The notes under the pieces are model-generated. The model was not told where the DNA came from. It did not search any database and saw only the letters and a list, made by a program, of their open reading frames with translations. Shown here one piece after another: positions 1 to 7,306 of a stretch of 32,615 nucleotides of DNA; position 1 is the first letter of the stretch, and every line of letters begins with the position of its first letter. The stretch is from the NCBI RefSeq assembly GCF_001456025.1, contig NZ_LMTZ01000142.1:33403-66017 (forward strand). Reading direction: 5' to 3'. The DNA comes from Mastigocoleus testarum BC008. GTDB taxonomy: Bacteria > Cyanobacteriota > Cyanobacteriia > Cyanobacteriales > Nostocaceae. Both the position numbers and the translations under genes were made by a program.

Positions 1-1
1 G

Positions 2-64
2 AGTGTGGGGAGTGTGGGGAGTGTGGGAAGTGTGGGGAGTGTGGGGAGTGTGGGGAGTGTGGGA
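2..64. repeat. 9-bp minisatellite, AGTGTGGGG, about 7 units
   Basis: About seven head-to-tail copies of AGTGTGGGG, some ending GGGA, run from the window edge, so the array may continue to the left. It is followed at about 75-110 by short ATTACCC-like units of 7 bp. The same 9-bp unit recurs near 22088-22165 in the same orientation and at 32522-32615 as its reverse complement. It has no coding appearance. The array lies just beyond the stop codon of the minus-strand peptidase gene. Confidence 0.9.
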
Positions 65-115
65 GGAATGTAATACTCATTACCCATTACCAACTACCCA
101 TTACCCAACACATAT

Positions 116-2071
116 TTATTTCAACAAAAAGCGTTTAACAAACATCACCGTAGAGTAAAACTGAAAGTCAACATTTTTCTTCTTACTAAAGCCATGTCCT
201 TCGTCCTTCGCCATTAAATACCAAACAGGGACATCATTTTTTCTAACTGTCGCTACTATTTGCTCTGCTTCCTTCAAAGGAACACGGGGATCGTTTTTAC
301 CATGGATAACAAATAAAGGTACGGTTATTTTATCCGCATTATTTACGGGAGAAATATTCAGTAAAAATTCCCGCATTTTTGGATCCCGTTCGTCTCCATA
401 TTCCACCCGTCGCAAATCTCGTCGATAGCTTTCGGTGTTTTCCAGAAAGGTTACAAAATTAGAAATTCCAACAATATCGATCGCCGCACGAATTTTATTA
501 CTATATTTAGTTGCTACGGCTAAAGACATATAGCCACCGTAACTACCTCCGGTTACTAGGATCCGATTTTTGTCCAAATTCGGTTGAGTACCGATCCAAT
601 CTAACAACGCGCCAATGTCTTTTACTGAGTCTTCGCGCTTATAATCGTTATCCAACTTTAAAAAGGTTTTGCCATATCCAGCAGAACCGCGAACATTAGG
701 AAATAAAACTGCAACTCCCAATTCATTGAGGTAGTAATTTAAACGCCCCAAAAATGTTGGTCGAAACTGTCCTTCGGGACCACCATGAATGTTAATTATT
801 ACCGGACGTTTACCTTTAAACTTGGCAGGAGGACGATATAGAAAGCCAGAGATGATTTTATCGTCGAAACTTTTCCAACGTACTAATTCTGCTTCAGGGA
901 AATTTTCGGTGTTCAATCCCCCCGTTTCACTTTCTGTCCAACGTTCAACTTTATTATTAATAATATTCAAAGAATAAACATCTGCTGTTGAACGAGCTGA
1001 AACTAGTGTAAAACCTAAATCTTGGTTGTTACGGTGCCATCTTACACCATATATTTGCCCTACAGGTAATTTTGGTAGTGGTTTTTCCTTCCTTGTGGTG
1101 GTATCCAATATATGTAAAACCCCCGTACCATCTTCGTTGGTCACAAAGGCGAGATTCTTACCATCTTCCGAAAGGTCAAAATCTTCCACATCCCAAGGAA
1201 TATCACTGGTTAAATAAGTATGCTCAAAAGTTGTGAGATTCAGATAAGCTAATCGAGAAAATTCTGAGTCGCGATCAGTTATGACATATAAACCTTTACC
1301 ATCTTTAGCAAAGATCCCGCCATTGTAAGCAACCTTCTCTTTACCCTCTTTTTTGGCTGTAATTAAACTTTTGTCACCCGTACGAGTATCAAATAGCCAC
1401 AAATAGCTTTCGTTAATCGAAACATACTCGAGCATCAAAAACTGAGAATCATCAGGAGACCAATTCAAACCAAACCAACCACCCCCATCCACCTCAGCTA
1501 GCAATTTATCGCTTTCAGGCTTTTGAGGTTGGATAATATATAGATCTCTATCCTTACCGGTGCGTCTGGTGGAAGAATAGATCATGCGATCCCCGCTATT
1601 AGACCAAACACCACGACTGTTTTTTGACTTTCCATCAGTCAGTAGTTTAATATCACCAGTTGCAAAATCATAGCGAAAGTTCTGGTTGAATTCATTACCT
1701 CCAATATCTTTACTGAAAACAAAATAATTACCTTTTGACGGTTGGAAAGTTGCACCACTAACCCTTTCTGAGAAAAAAGTTAGTTGTTTGCGAGCAGCCA
1801 AAGGGAATTCAACTAAATGAACCTGACGGGTATCGCCAAAGCGAGTTGATATTAGCATTTGCCGCTTGGTAGGATGCCAACTAGCAATACTCGCAGACCT
1901 AAACTGGGTATAACGTTCGACTGTATCCACTAGCGAAACTGGAATTGGGGGGAGACCTTCAACAACAAGATTGTCTCCAGGAGTAATCGTAGGCTGTTGT
2001 GCAGAAACCATGAGAACAGGTAGCAAAAATACTGCGAGCAGGGTAGCAAAAAATCTTGAGAAAAAATGCAT
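116..2071 (-). CDS. S9 family prolyl oligopeptidase / acylaminoacyl-type peptidase, exported
   Basis: This is a serine peptidase of clan SC, probably acting on oligopeptides outside the cytoplasm. The 651-residue protein starts with a hydrophobic signal-like segment (residues 7-23) that ends near Val-Ser-Ala-Gln. Residues 40-390 look like a WD40/TolB-type beta-propeller with repeated short SPDD- and DG-like turns. The alpha/beta-hydrolase domain follows from about 405. The triad is readable: Ser510 in GGSYGG, Asp594 in HGKNDPRVP, and His626 in DEGHGF, with an oxyanion-type HGGPEG at about 430. Length and order match DPP-IV/acylaminoacyl peptidase relatives. It appears monocistronic and is divergent from the HAD phosphatase gene with 203 bp between them. 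The ATG at 2071 gives the signal segment directly. Substrate cannot be told from sequence. Confidence 0.93.
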   Translation of the reverse strand: MHFFSRFFATLLAVFLLPVLMVSAQQPTITPGDNLVVEGLPPIPVSLVDTVERYTQFRSASIASWHPTKRQMLISTRFGDTRQVHLVEFPLAARKQLTFFSERVSGATFQPSKGNYFVFSKDIGGNEFNQNFRYDFATGDIKLLTDGKSKNSRGVWSNSGDRMIYSSTRRTGKDRDLYIIQPQKPESDKLLAEVDGGGWFGLNWSPDDSQFLMLEYVSINESYLWLFDTRTGDKSLITAKKEGKEKVAYNGGIFAKDGKGLYVITDRDSEFSRLAYLNLTTFEHTYLTSDIPWDVEDFDLSEDGKNLAFVTNEDGTGVLHILDTTTRKEKPLPKLPVGQIYGVRWHRNNQDLGFTLVSARSTADVYSLNIINNKVERWTESETGGLNTENFPEAELVRWKSFDDKIISGFLYRPPAKFKGKRPVIINIHGGPEGQFRPTFLGRLNYYLNELGVAVLFPNVRGSAGYGKTFLKLDNDYKREDSVKDIGALLDWIGTQPNLDKNRILVTGGSYGGYMSLAVATKYSNKIRAAIDIVGISNFVTFLENTESYRRDLRRVEYGDERDPKMREFLLNISPVNNADKITVPLFVIHGKNDPRVPLKEAEQIVATVRKNDVPVWYLMAKDEGHGFSKKKNVDFQFYSTVMFVKRFLLK

Positions 2072-2274
2072 CTCATCATTATGCCAAATAGGAAATAAAA
2101 TTGAGCAGTTTATAGCATATATTGTCCGTAGTGCTGATAGCTATTAGTTGTTTCAAGAGTATTCATTTCTAAAAGGATTGAGGACAAAAAATCCCCCATA
2201 AACGGTTTGTGTGAGCGTGCTGCAACTATAAACAACTGATAAGATACTCATTATAGATAAGGAAGCATCGGATC

Positions 2275-2922
2275 GTGGCTAACAGCAAAATTATTATTTT
2301 TGATTGTGATAGTACCCTAAGCAGTATCGAAGGAATTGATGAATTAGCACGAACTGCAGGTGATGATGTTAGTCAGCAAATTGTCCAGATGACCAATGAG
2401 GCAATGGGAGGTAAGATCCCCATTGAAAGTGTTTTTGCAAAACGTTTAGAAATTATTAAACCTTCACGAGATGCTGTTGCAAAAACCGGCGAACTTTATG
2501 TTCAAATGGTTGAACCTAATGCAAAACAAGTAATTGCAACTCTCAAGCAAAAGGGATGGACGCCATTTATTTTAAGTGCTGGATACGTACAAGCGATCGC
2601 ACCTTTAGCCAAATATCTTGGTGTTGAATCGTCGATTGAAGCTGTTGAATTATTCTTTAACGAAGACGGTAGTTACCGAGATTTTGATCGCGATTATCCT
2701 ACAACTCGAAATGGAGGGAAATTAGAAGTCGTAGAAAAATTACGTCATAAATTTGCGCCAGAAAAAATAATTATGGTAGGTGATGGTGTCAGCGATTTGG
2801 AAACCAAGCCAGGAGTGGATCTTTTTGTTGGATTTGGGCGTTACGCTGTAAGAGAAAAAGTGCAAGCCGAAGCTAGTTGCTATATATATGATTTTAATGA
2901 ACTCTTATCATATGTTTTTTAA
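2275..2922 (+). CDS. HAD-superfamily phosphatase, phosphoserine phosphatase-like
   Basis: This 215-residue cytosolic HAD hydrolase resembles SerB. Motif I is DCDST (nucleophile Asp10, acid/base Asp12, Thr14), motif II is SAGY at 101-104, Lys149 is the likely motif III, and motif IV is GDGVSD at 169-174. The helical cap between residues 15 and 80 fits the SerB-type C1 cap. Length is normal for a stand-alone phosphoserine phosphatase without an ACT domain. The start is GTG at 2275, with an AAGGA-like element about 12 nt upstream. The gene stands alone, so there is no serine-pathway context. L-serine formation from phosphoserine is likely, but another small phosphomonoester is possible, so no gene symbol is given. 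Confidence 0.88.
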   Translation: MANSKIIIFDCDSTLSSIEGIDELARTAGDDVSQQIVQMTNEAMGGKIPIESVFAKRLEIIKPSRDAVAKTGELYVQMVEPNAKQVIATLKQKGWTPFILSAGYVQAIAPLAKYLGVESSIEAVELFFNEDGSYRDFDRDYPTTRNGGKLEVVEKLRHKFAPEKIIMVGDGVSDLETKPGVDLFVGFGRYAVREKVQAEASCYIYDFNELLSYVF

Positions 2923-2996
2923 GCCCCATCACACCTGCAGCACAGTTAAAGTGGGGAACGGCTAAAAAAGCAACACTATAAACATACTTTTAGACT

Positions 2997-3296
2997 TTAA
3001 AGATGCTGTATCAGATCTGCAAAACCATAGATACTGACAACAAGTAATAAAACTGCTGTAATTTGTGTAATCAGGGTCCGGGGCGACGGTGACATCACTT
3101 CTCGCACTAAAATTGATAAAGATGCTCCAACTACAAAGCTCAGACCTAAGATTAAAAATGCCTCTTTTCCAGGGAAAAGTGTAGAAATTGCCAGCATAAT
3201 AATCGCCAAGGATAACATCAAAAGTTCAACAAACCTAGGCGGATTGTGCTGGCTGGATAAAATTACAGCATTTAACCAAAAGCGCCAAAATCTCAT
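2997..3296 (-). CDS. Small membrane protein downstream of chlI, unknown function
   Basis: The 99-residue protein has three hydrophobic stretches that look like transmembrane helices, roughly residues 25-45, 47-64 and 74-95, after a short basic and aromatic N-terminus (MRFWRFWLN). The frame stays open upstream to 3443, but that 49-residue extension is translated from a dispersed repeat with ATTACTC-type units, so I place the start at the ATG at 3296. It follows chlI on the same strand with about 150 bp of repeat DNA between them and may be read through from it. I do not recognise the family. A link to chlorophyll synthesis rests only on position. Confidence 0.6.
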   Translation of the reverse strand: MRFWRFWLNAVILSSQHNPPRFVELLMLSLAIIMLAISTLFPGKEAFLILGLSFVVGASLSILVREVMSPSPRTLITQITAVLLLVVSIYGFADLIQHL

Positions 3297-3304
3297 GAAT
3301 AATG

Positions 3305-3425
3305 GGGATTGGGGATTGGGTAGTGAGTAATGAGTAATGAGTAATGTTAGCGTAGCGGGGCGCGACCTAGCGTAAGCGTACTGTAAGTATTGCGCACAGT
3401 AATGAGTAATGGGTGTAGTTACTGC
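3305..3425. repeat. Dispersed repeat: heptamers plus GTTAGCG...GTATTGCG module
   Basis: Seven-base units (AATGAGT) occur here, then a GC-richer module with GTTAGCGTAGCGGGGCGCG and AGCGTAAGCGTACTGTAAG, then more AATGAGT units. A close copy of the second part (AGCGGAAGCGTACCGTAGG, ending TATTGCG) lies in the element at 25860-26150. The first part reappears inverted at about 5440-5466. It overlaps the N-terminal extension of the adjoining open frame and argues against that extension being protein. Confidence 0.75.
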
Positions 3426-3450
3426 ATTGTTGGTATCTGACAACTAAAAG

Positions 3451-4572
3451 TTAATTTCTAGCTCCAACTTTTCTACTGGTACCATTACTTTGATTTACAT
3501 CTTCTGGGAGTTCTACCCCGAATACCCGAGCAAATGCTTTTTCAACTTTATAACCAGAATCAATTGACTCGAGGGGGTCTTTCCGGAGTCGGTGACGCAA
3601 ACACAAGGTAATAACTCTACGAATGTCATCAACTGTTACTTCCTTGCGAGCTTCAAAAGCTGTCAAAGCTTTAGCTGCACGATTAGTAACAATATCGCCA
3701 CGCAAACCATCCACATCTAATTCCGAACAAACCTCAGAAATCTTCACCCGTAGTTCGTAATCGAGGTTTACTGAGGATAAATTTTCCTGTGCTGTGACAA
3801 TGCGCTTTTGTAGTTCTTCTTGTTCTGAGTGATATTTTTCCAGAAAACTAGGAGGATTTTGGTCAAATTCTGAACGCTGTTCGACGATTTGTACCCTTAA
3901 TGCTGGTTCTTTAACAGTATGAATTTCAGCATGCATCCCAAAACGGTCAAGTAATTGGGGACGCAATTCCCCTTCTTCTGGGTTACCGGAACCTACTAAA
4001 ACAAAACGTGCGGGGTGACGAATGGAAATACCTTCCCGTTCTACTGTATTCCAACCACTTGCAGCCGAATCTAATAATACATCAACTAGGTGGTCGTCAA
4101 GTAAGTTAACTTCATCCACGTAAAGAATACCCCGGTTAGCTTTTGCCAAAAGTCCGGGTTCAAATGCTTTAACACCTTCAGATAAAGCTTTTTCAATATC
4201 AATTGTGCCGCAAACCCGGTCTTCAGTTGCACCCAAAGGTAAATCTACCATTTGCACTTTTGCTCGGGTTACTTCTGGATCAACCCCTTGCTCTACTTGC
4301 TCGCGGACTCCATCGCTCATCAATTCTGGATCTTGAGGATCCGAATTGAAAGGGTCGTTTGCAACCACGGCAATTTCTGGTAATAAATCAGCTAAAGCCC
4401 TGATTGTTGTTGATTTTCCAGTACCGCGATCGCCCATGATCATCACGCCACCGATTTTGGGGTCGATCGTGTTCAATATCAGAGCCAGTTTCATTTCTTC
4501 CTGACCCACAATTGCTGTAAATGGAAATACTACACGACCTTTCATTGCCGAAGTTTGAGCAGTAGGACTCAC
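3451..4572 (-). CDS. chlI: Magnesium chelatase ATPase subunit I
   Basis: ChlI is the AAA+ motor of magnesium chelatase. With ChlD and ChlH it inserts Mg2+ into protoporphyrin IX, the committed step to chlorophyll. The 373-residue protein has Walker A GDRGTGKS (47-54), Walker B GILYVDEVNLL (148-158), sensor-1 region GSGNPEEGE (194-202) and DRFG (209-212). Length is typical for cyanobacterial ChlI. The start is GTG at 4572, giving MSPTAQT; an ATG occurs nine codons later, but the SPTAQ-like N-terminus is usual in cyanobacteria. ChlD and ChlH are not in the window, as is common because chl genes are scattered. The gene is divergent from a NarL-type regulator across 160 bp. A small membrane protein follows downstream. 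Confidence 0.97.
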   Translation of the reverse strand: MSPTAQTSAMKGRVVFPFTAIVGQEEMKLALILNTIDPKIGGVMIMGDRGTGKSTTIRALADLLPEIAVVANDPFNSDPQDPELMSDGVREQVEQGVDPEVTRAKVQMVDLPLGATEDRVCGTIDIEKALSEGVKAFEPGLLAKANRGILYVDEVNLLDDHLVDVLLDSAASGWNTVEREGISIRHPARFVLVGSGNPEEGELRPQLLDRFGMHAEIHTVKEPALRVQIVEQRSEFDQNPPSFLEKYHSEQEELQKRIVTAQENLSSVNLDYELRVKISEVCSELDVDGLRGDIVTNRAAKALTAFEARKEVTVDDIRRVITLCLRHRLRKDPLESIDSGYKVEKAFARVFGVELPEDVNQSNGTSRKVGARN

Positions 4573-4732
4573 TAAATTAACCTTAACCTTATCTATATTT
4601 TTTTCTTAGTGTCTTATTATTGTGCCACAATTGTCGTTTTTAAAATTTTTCATATATCTAGAGATAGTAAGCGTGCAAATTATGGGATGCTGTTTTTTGA
4701 TGTTCGGATAAAGTACCTCTACAGTCTTACAG

Positions 4733-5380
4733 ATGAACGCACAAACCCCACCCCAAAGAATTTTAATTGTGGAAGACGATCCAGTCATGCAGTTAGGTTT
4801 GGAGCAGTTCTTTGAGGAATCTTCCCAATACCAAATTGTAGGGATAGCAGCAGATGGTTACCTGGGTGTAGAAACTGCAATAAAACTTCAGCCCGATTTA
4901 GTGATTATGGATCTTGGTCTTCCCAGATTGGATGGAATTGCGGCAACACAACAAATAAAGACTAATCTATCAACAGTCAGGGTTGTAATATTAACTTCCC
5001 ATAATGATGAAACGGAAATGATTGCTGCTCTTGCTAGTGGTGCTGATGCTTGTTGTATCAAAGGTACCAGTTTGGAGCAATTATTGATCGCAATAAATGC
5101 TGCTGAGGTTGGTGCAACATATCTGGATCCCCAAATAGCTCGTAAAGTTATTGATAATCTTAAACCGCCTGTGTCCCATAACAATATAAGTGAGCTTTCC
5201 AATCGAGAACTAGAAGTTCTAACACTTATAGTTGAAGGTCGAACTAATCCAGAAATTGCAACACAACTGTATATAAGTTTGAGTACTGTGAAAACTCATA
5301 TCCGCAGTATTATGAACAAACTTGCTGTTAACGATCGCGTCCAAGCTGCTGTTGTAGCTTTACGTAAAGGATTAATTTGA
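4733..5380 (+). CDS. NarL/FixJ-family response regulator (REC + LuxR HTH)
   Basis: A 215-residue DNA-binding response regulator. The receiver spans residues 9-125, with acidic pair Asp15-Asp16, phospho-acceptor Asp60 in VIMDLGLP, Thr88 and Lys110. A LuxR-type helix-turn-helix covers 154-215, with SNRELEVLTLIVEG and the recognition-helix region LSTVKTHIRSIMNKL. It is divergent from chlI, sharing a 160-bp upstream region, and convergent with the membrane histidine kinase at 5568-6935. That kinase is a possible partner, though pairing is inferred from adjacency only. No clear Shine-Dalgarno precedes the ATG. Target genes are unknown. Control of chlI is a guess that the divergent layout invites but does not prove. 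Confidence 0.95.
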   Translation: MNAQTPPQRILIVEDDPVMQLGLEQFFEESSQYQIVGIAADGYLGVETAIKLQPDLVIMDLGLPRLDGIAATQQIKTNLSTVRVVILTSHNDETEMIAALASGADACCIKGTSLEQLLIAINAAEVGATYLDPQIARKVIDNLKPPVSHNNISELSNRELEVLTLIVEGRTNPEIATQLYISLSTVKTHIRSIMNKLAVNDRVQAAVVALRKGLI

Positions 5381-5388
5381 TATTTAAC

Positions 5389-5574
5389 GCCCATTACTTA
5401 TTACTGTGCGCTGTAGACACTAAAGTGTCTCACTTTGTGAACGCGCCCCGCTTACGCTAACATTACTTATTACTCATTACTTGTTACTTATTACTTATTA
5501 CTCATTACTCATTACTTATTACTTATTACTCATTACTTATTACTTATTACTTATTACTCATTACTTATTACTCA
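5389..5574. repeat. STRR heptanucleotide array (ATTACTT/ATTACTC) with embedded dispersed module
   Basis: From 5457 onward about 16 consecutive 7-bp units of ATTACTT or ATTACTC can be counted. A short flank at 5389-5404 has the same units. Between them lies a module (GCGCTGTAGACAC, then AACGCGCCCCGCTTACGCT) that matches, inverted, part of the repeat at 3305-3425. The array fills the gap between the two convergent signalling genes and runs into the coding end of the kinase. Its TTA at 5568-5570 is the kinase stop codon on the other strand. Confidence 0.9.
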
Positions 5575-6935
5575 ATAATCGGTAGGGTAAACCAAAATGT
5601 TGAACCTATTCCCGGTTGACTTTGGACCCCAATATTTCCACCATGAGCGATAATAACTTGTCTGCACACATATAACCCTAAACCTAAACCAGGCATAAAA
5701 CGAGCATTTTCGCCTCGCGTGTAAAGTTCAAATATTCGCTTACATTGGTTTTGAGTTATACCTACACCATTATCTCGAACTCGACAAAGAATTTTTTCTC
5801 CTTGAGGATTTGCATCTATTGTTAAGGTGATTTCGTAAGGATTATGTTTTAGAGCATTGCTAATCAAATTGCTGAATACTCGACTCAACTGGGTGGGGTC
5901 AGCACAAATTAAAGGTAAATTATCGCTTAATAAGTTATGAACAGTGGTATTGTTTTCTCTAATAAACGGTTCTAAATCATAAAGAACTGAATTTACCACA
6001 GTACTAACTTTTATTGGTTCGCAATGGAGTTTCACACCCTGCACCTCCAAGGTGTAAGCTTCCCGCAAAGATTGAATTAGATTGATTTGGCGGGAGTTAC
6101 CCTCTAGCAAACGTTTGAGAATTTTTGAACTGACAATTACTTCTGAATCGGACTTTTTGAGCAAGTTTTGAAATACAATTGCGTTACCCATCAATGGGGT
6201 ACATAGGTCATGGGAAATAGCATGTAGAAAAATTCGTAATTCTCGGCGCGATTCAAACTCATTACGTTGCAAGCGATCGTAGGAATATACACCCAAGTCA
6301 CAGATAAAGCAGAACCAAAATATGAACAATATAAGTTCTACAGTGATAAGTGGATAGCTCCGGTATAAGTTGGTAAAACCAAGTACGGAATTGACGCCTA
6401 TATAGTAGCCCAGTAGAAGTAATTGAGATAGGAGATGCAGTCGCCAGCGTACAGGCATAATAGTTGCTTGTGCAGTGAATGTTAAACCCCAACCACCAAG
6501 ATTGAGTATTGCAACACCACAGAAAGTCCCAATTATTTGTTGGATCAGTGTTAATGAGAAGAATACGCACAAAAAAAGTGCGCCTGGATATTTGCGACCA
6601 AATTTGGTTTTGTGAAATTTTAGACAAACCAGTAAAAAAAATCCCATAACCAAGTTTTCTATCACCAAAAGATGTTTTAACTCTTGGGGATAAAATTCAG
6701 TTTGATTCAGATAGAAAATACGGTAACAATCTAAGACAAAGCTACAGAAGATGACAGGAAATGCTACCCAAAAGCACAGACCAAGACGTCGCCATAGAAA
6801 TTGATTTCGCCAAGCTATGTAGTCTGCGGAGTCATTAGAATAAATTAATTGCTTAAATCGCTGGGAAATTTGGCGAAAGAGCCAACTGAAAATAGCTTTA
6901 CCTGTTAACAATAACTTACTGGCGAGGGATGCCAT
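5568..6935 (-). CDS. Membrane sensor histidine kinase, 5 predicted TM helices
   Basis: The 455-residue protein has an N-terminal membrane sensor with about five hydrophobic helices (roughly 52-75, 88-106, 117-148, 166-188 and 195-220), then a short linker. The HisKA region has the phospho-acceptor His242 in AISHDLCTPL; the usual Arg after DL is Cys here. The HATPase domain has an N-box around Asn360 (SNLISNALKHNP), G1 DNGVGI (388-393) and G2 GLGLGL (416-421). No receiver is attached. It is convergent with the NarL-type regulator at 4733-5380, its likely but unproven partner. The last codons and the stop abut a heptamer array. The ligand of the membrane domain is unknown, as no PAS, HAMP or CHASE domain is visible. 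Confidence 0.93.
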   Translation of the reverse strand: MASLASKLLLTGKAIFSWLFRQISQRFKQLIYSNDSADYIAWRNQFLWRRLGLCFWVAFPVIFCSFVLDCYRIFYLNQTEFYPQELKHLLVIENLVMGFFLLVCLKFHKTKFGRKYPGALFLCVFFSLTLIQQIIGTFCGVAILNLGGWGLTFTAQATIMPVRWRLHLLSQLLLLGYYIGVNSVLGFTNLYRSYPLITVELILFIFWFCFICDLGVYSYDRLQRNEFESRRELRIFLHAISHDLCTPLMGNAIVFQNLLKKSDSEVIVSSKILKRLLEGNSRQINLIQSLREAYTLEVQGVKLHCEPIKVSTVVNSVLYDLEPFIRENNTTVHNLLSDNLPLICADPTQLSRVFSNLISNALKHNPYEITLTIDANPQGEKILCRVRDNGVGITQNQCKRIFELYTRGENARFMPGLGLGLYVCRQVIIAHGGNIGVQSQPGIGSTFWFTLPIIE

Positions 6936-7200
6936 AAGGCAAAAATAGTAGGTTGCTCAAAAATTCACTGTTCAATTCTGAGCAGTGGAGTATTTTTAGG
7001 GGTTTAGCTCGAAATTAACATTAATAGCCATCTGAAAATATCGTCCGGTCGGTCATTTTATCTGGTCTTTTTGGTTTCTCCACTCGGTTGATGTGTAGCC
7101 GGAGCACCTAATTGTAAATTGACTGAGGGTGAACCAATAACCCAAACAAACAAAATAGTTAAAGCCTGTGGTTCAGTTCTAAAAATTTTGCTCCTTGCGA

Positions 7201-7219
7201 CCCTCCTTTTTTAGGAGGG
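7201..7219. promoter_or_regulatory. Perfect hairpin CCCTCCT-N5-AGGAGGG
   Basis: Seven-bp arms enclose a five-T loop. There is no T-tract after the stem, so it is a weak terminator candidate. On the plus strand the 3' arm contains AGGAGG, an ideal anti-SD complement, but it is about 90 bp from the next start. It may be an RNA hairpin in the leader of the downstream gene or a small dispersed palindrome. Confidence 0.45.
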
Positions 7220-7262
7220 CTTACTTGAACTAATCCTATTGAAGTTAACAGCTTCAAGAAAC

Positions 7263-7290
7263 TGTCATACAAGTAATGTCATGCAAGTAA
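7263..7290 (+). promoter_or_regulatory. Tandem 14-bp direct repeat before the start codon
   Basis: TGTCATACAAGTAA is followed immediately by TGTCATGCAAGTAA, differing at one base, and ends 16 bp before the ATG at 7307. The two copies lie just upstream of the ribosome binding site. They could be a paired binding site or a recent slippage duplication. Confidence 0.45.
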
Positions 7291-7306
7291 ATAGAGGAAA
7301 GAAAAT

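Larger units (their letters stand above)
6936..7306. other. 371-bp intergenic region between divergent genes
   Basis: This region lies between the starts of the membrane kinase (minus) and the beta-lactamase-like gene (plus), so it should hold promoters for both. Visible structures are a perfect hairpin at 7201-7219 and a tandem 14-bp direct repeat at 7263-7290. AGAGGAAAG at 7293-7301 is a good Shine-Dalgarno for the ATG at 7307. I see no coding remnant that I can identify. Confidence 0.6.

Noticed and set aside
4573..4732. Regulation of chlI by the divergent NarL-type regulator
   Set aside because: Only adjacency supports it; no inverted binding site is evident in the 160-bp gap.
5389..5574. 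Regular repeats that could suggest a CRISPR array
   Set aside because: The units are 7 bp head to tail without unique spacers; this is an STRR array. The same holds for the 9-bp arrays at 2-64, 22088-22165 and 32522-32615.
7064..7180. Minus-strand open stretch of about 37 codons (reads LFVWVIGSPSVNLQLGAP) in the leader of the beta-lactamase-like gene
   Set aside because: No start codon, no recognisable family and very short. It could be a remnant, but there is no support.
7201..7219. Intrinsic terminator at the CCCTCCT/AGGAGGG hairpin
   Set aside because: No T-tract follows on either strand, and it lies between divergent gene starts where no transcript should end.
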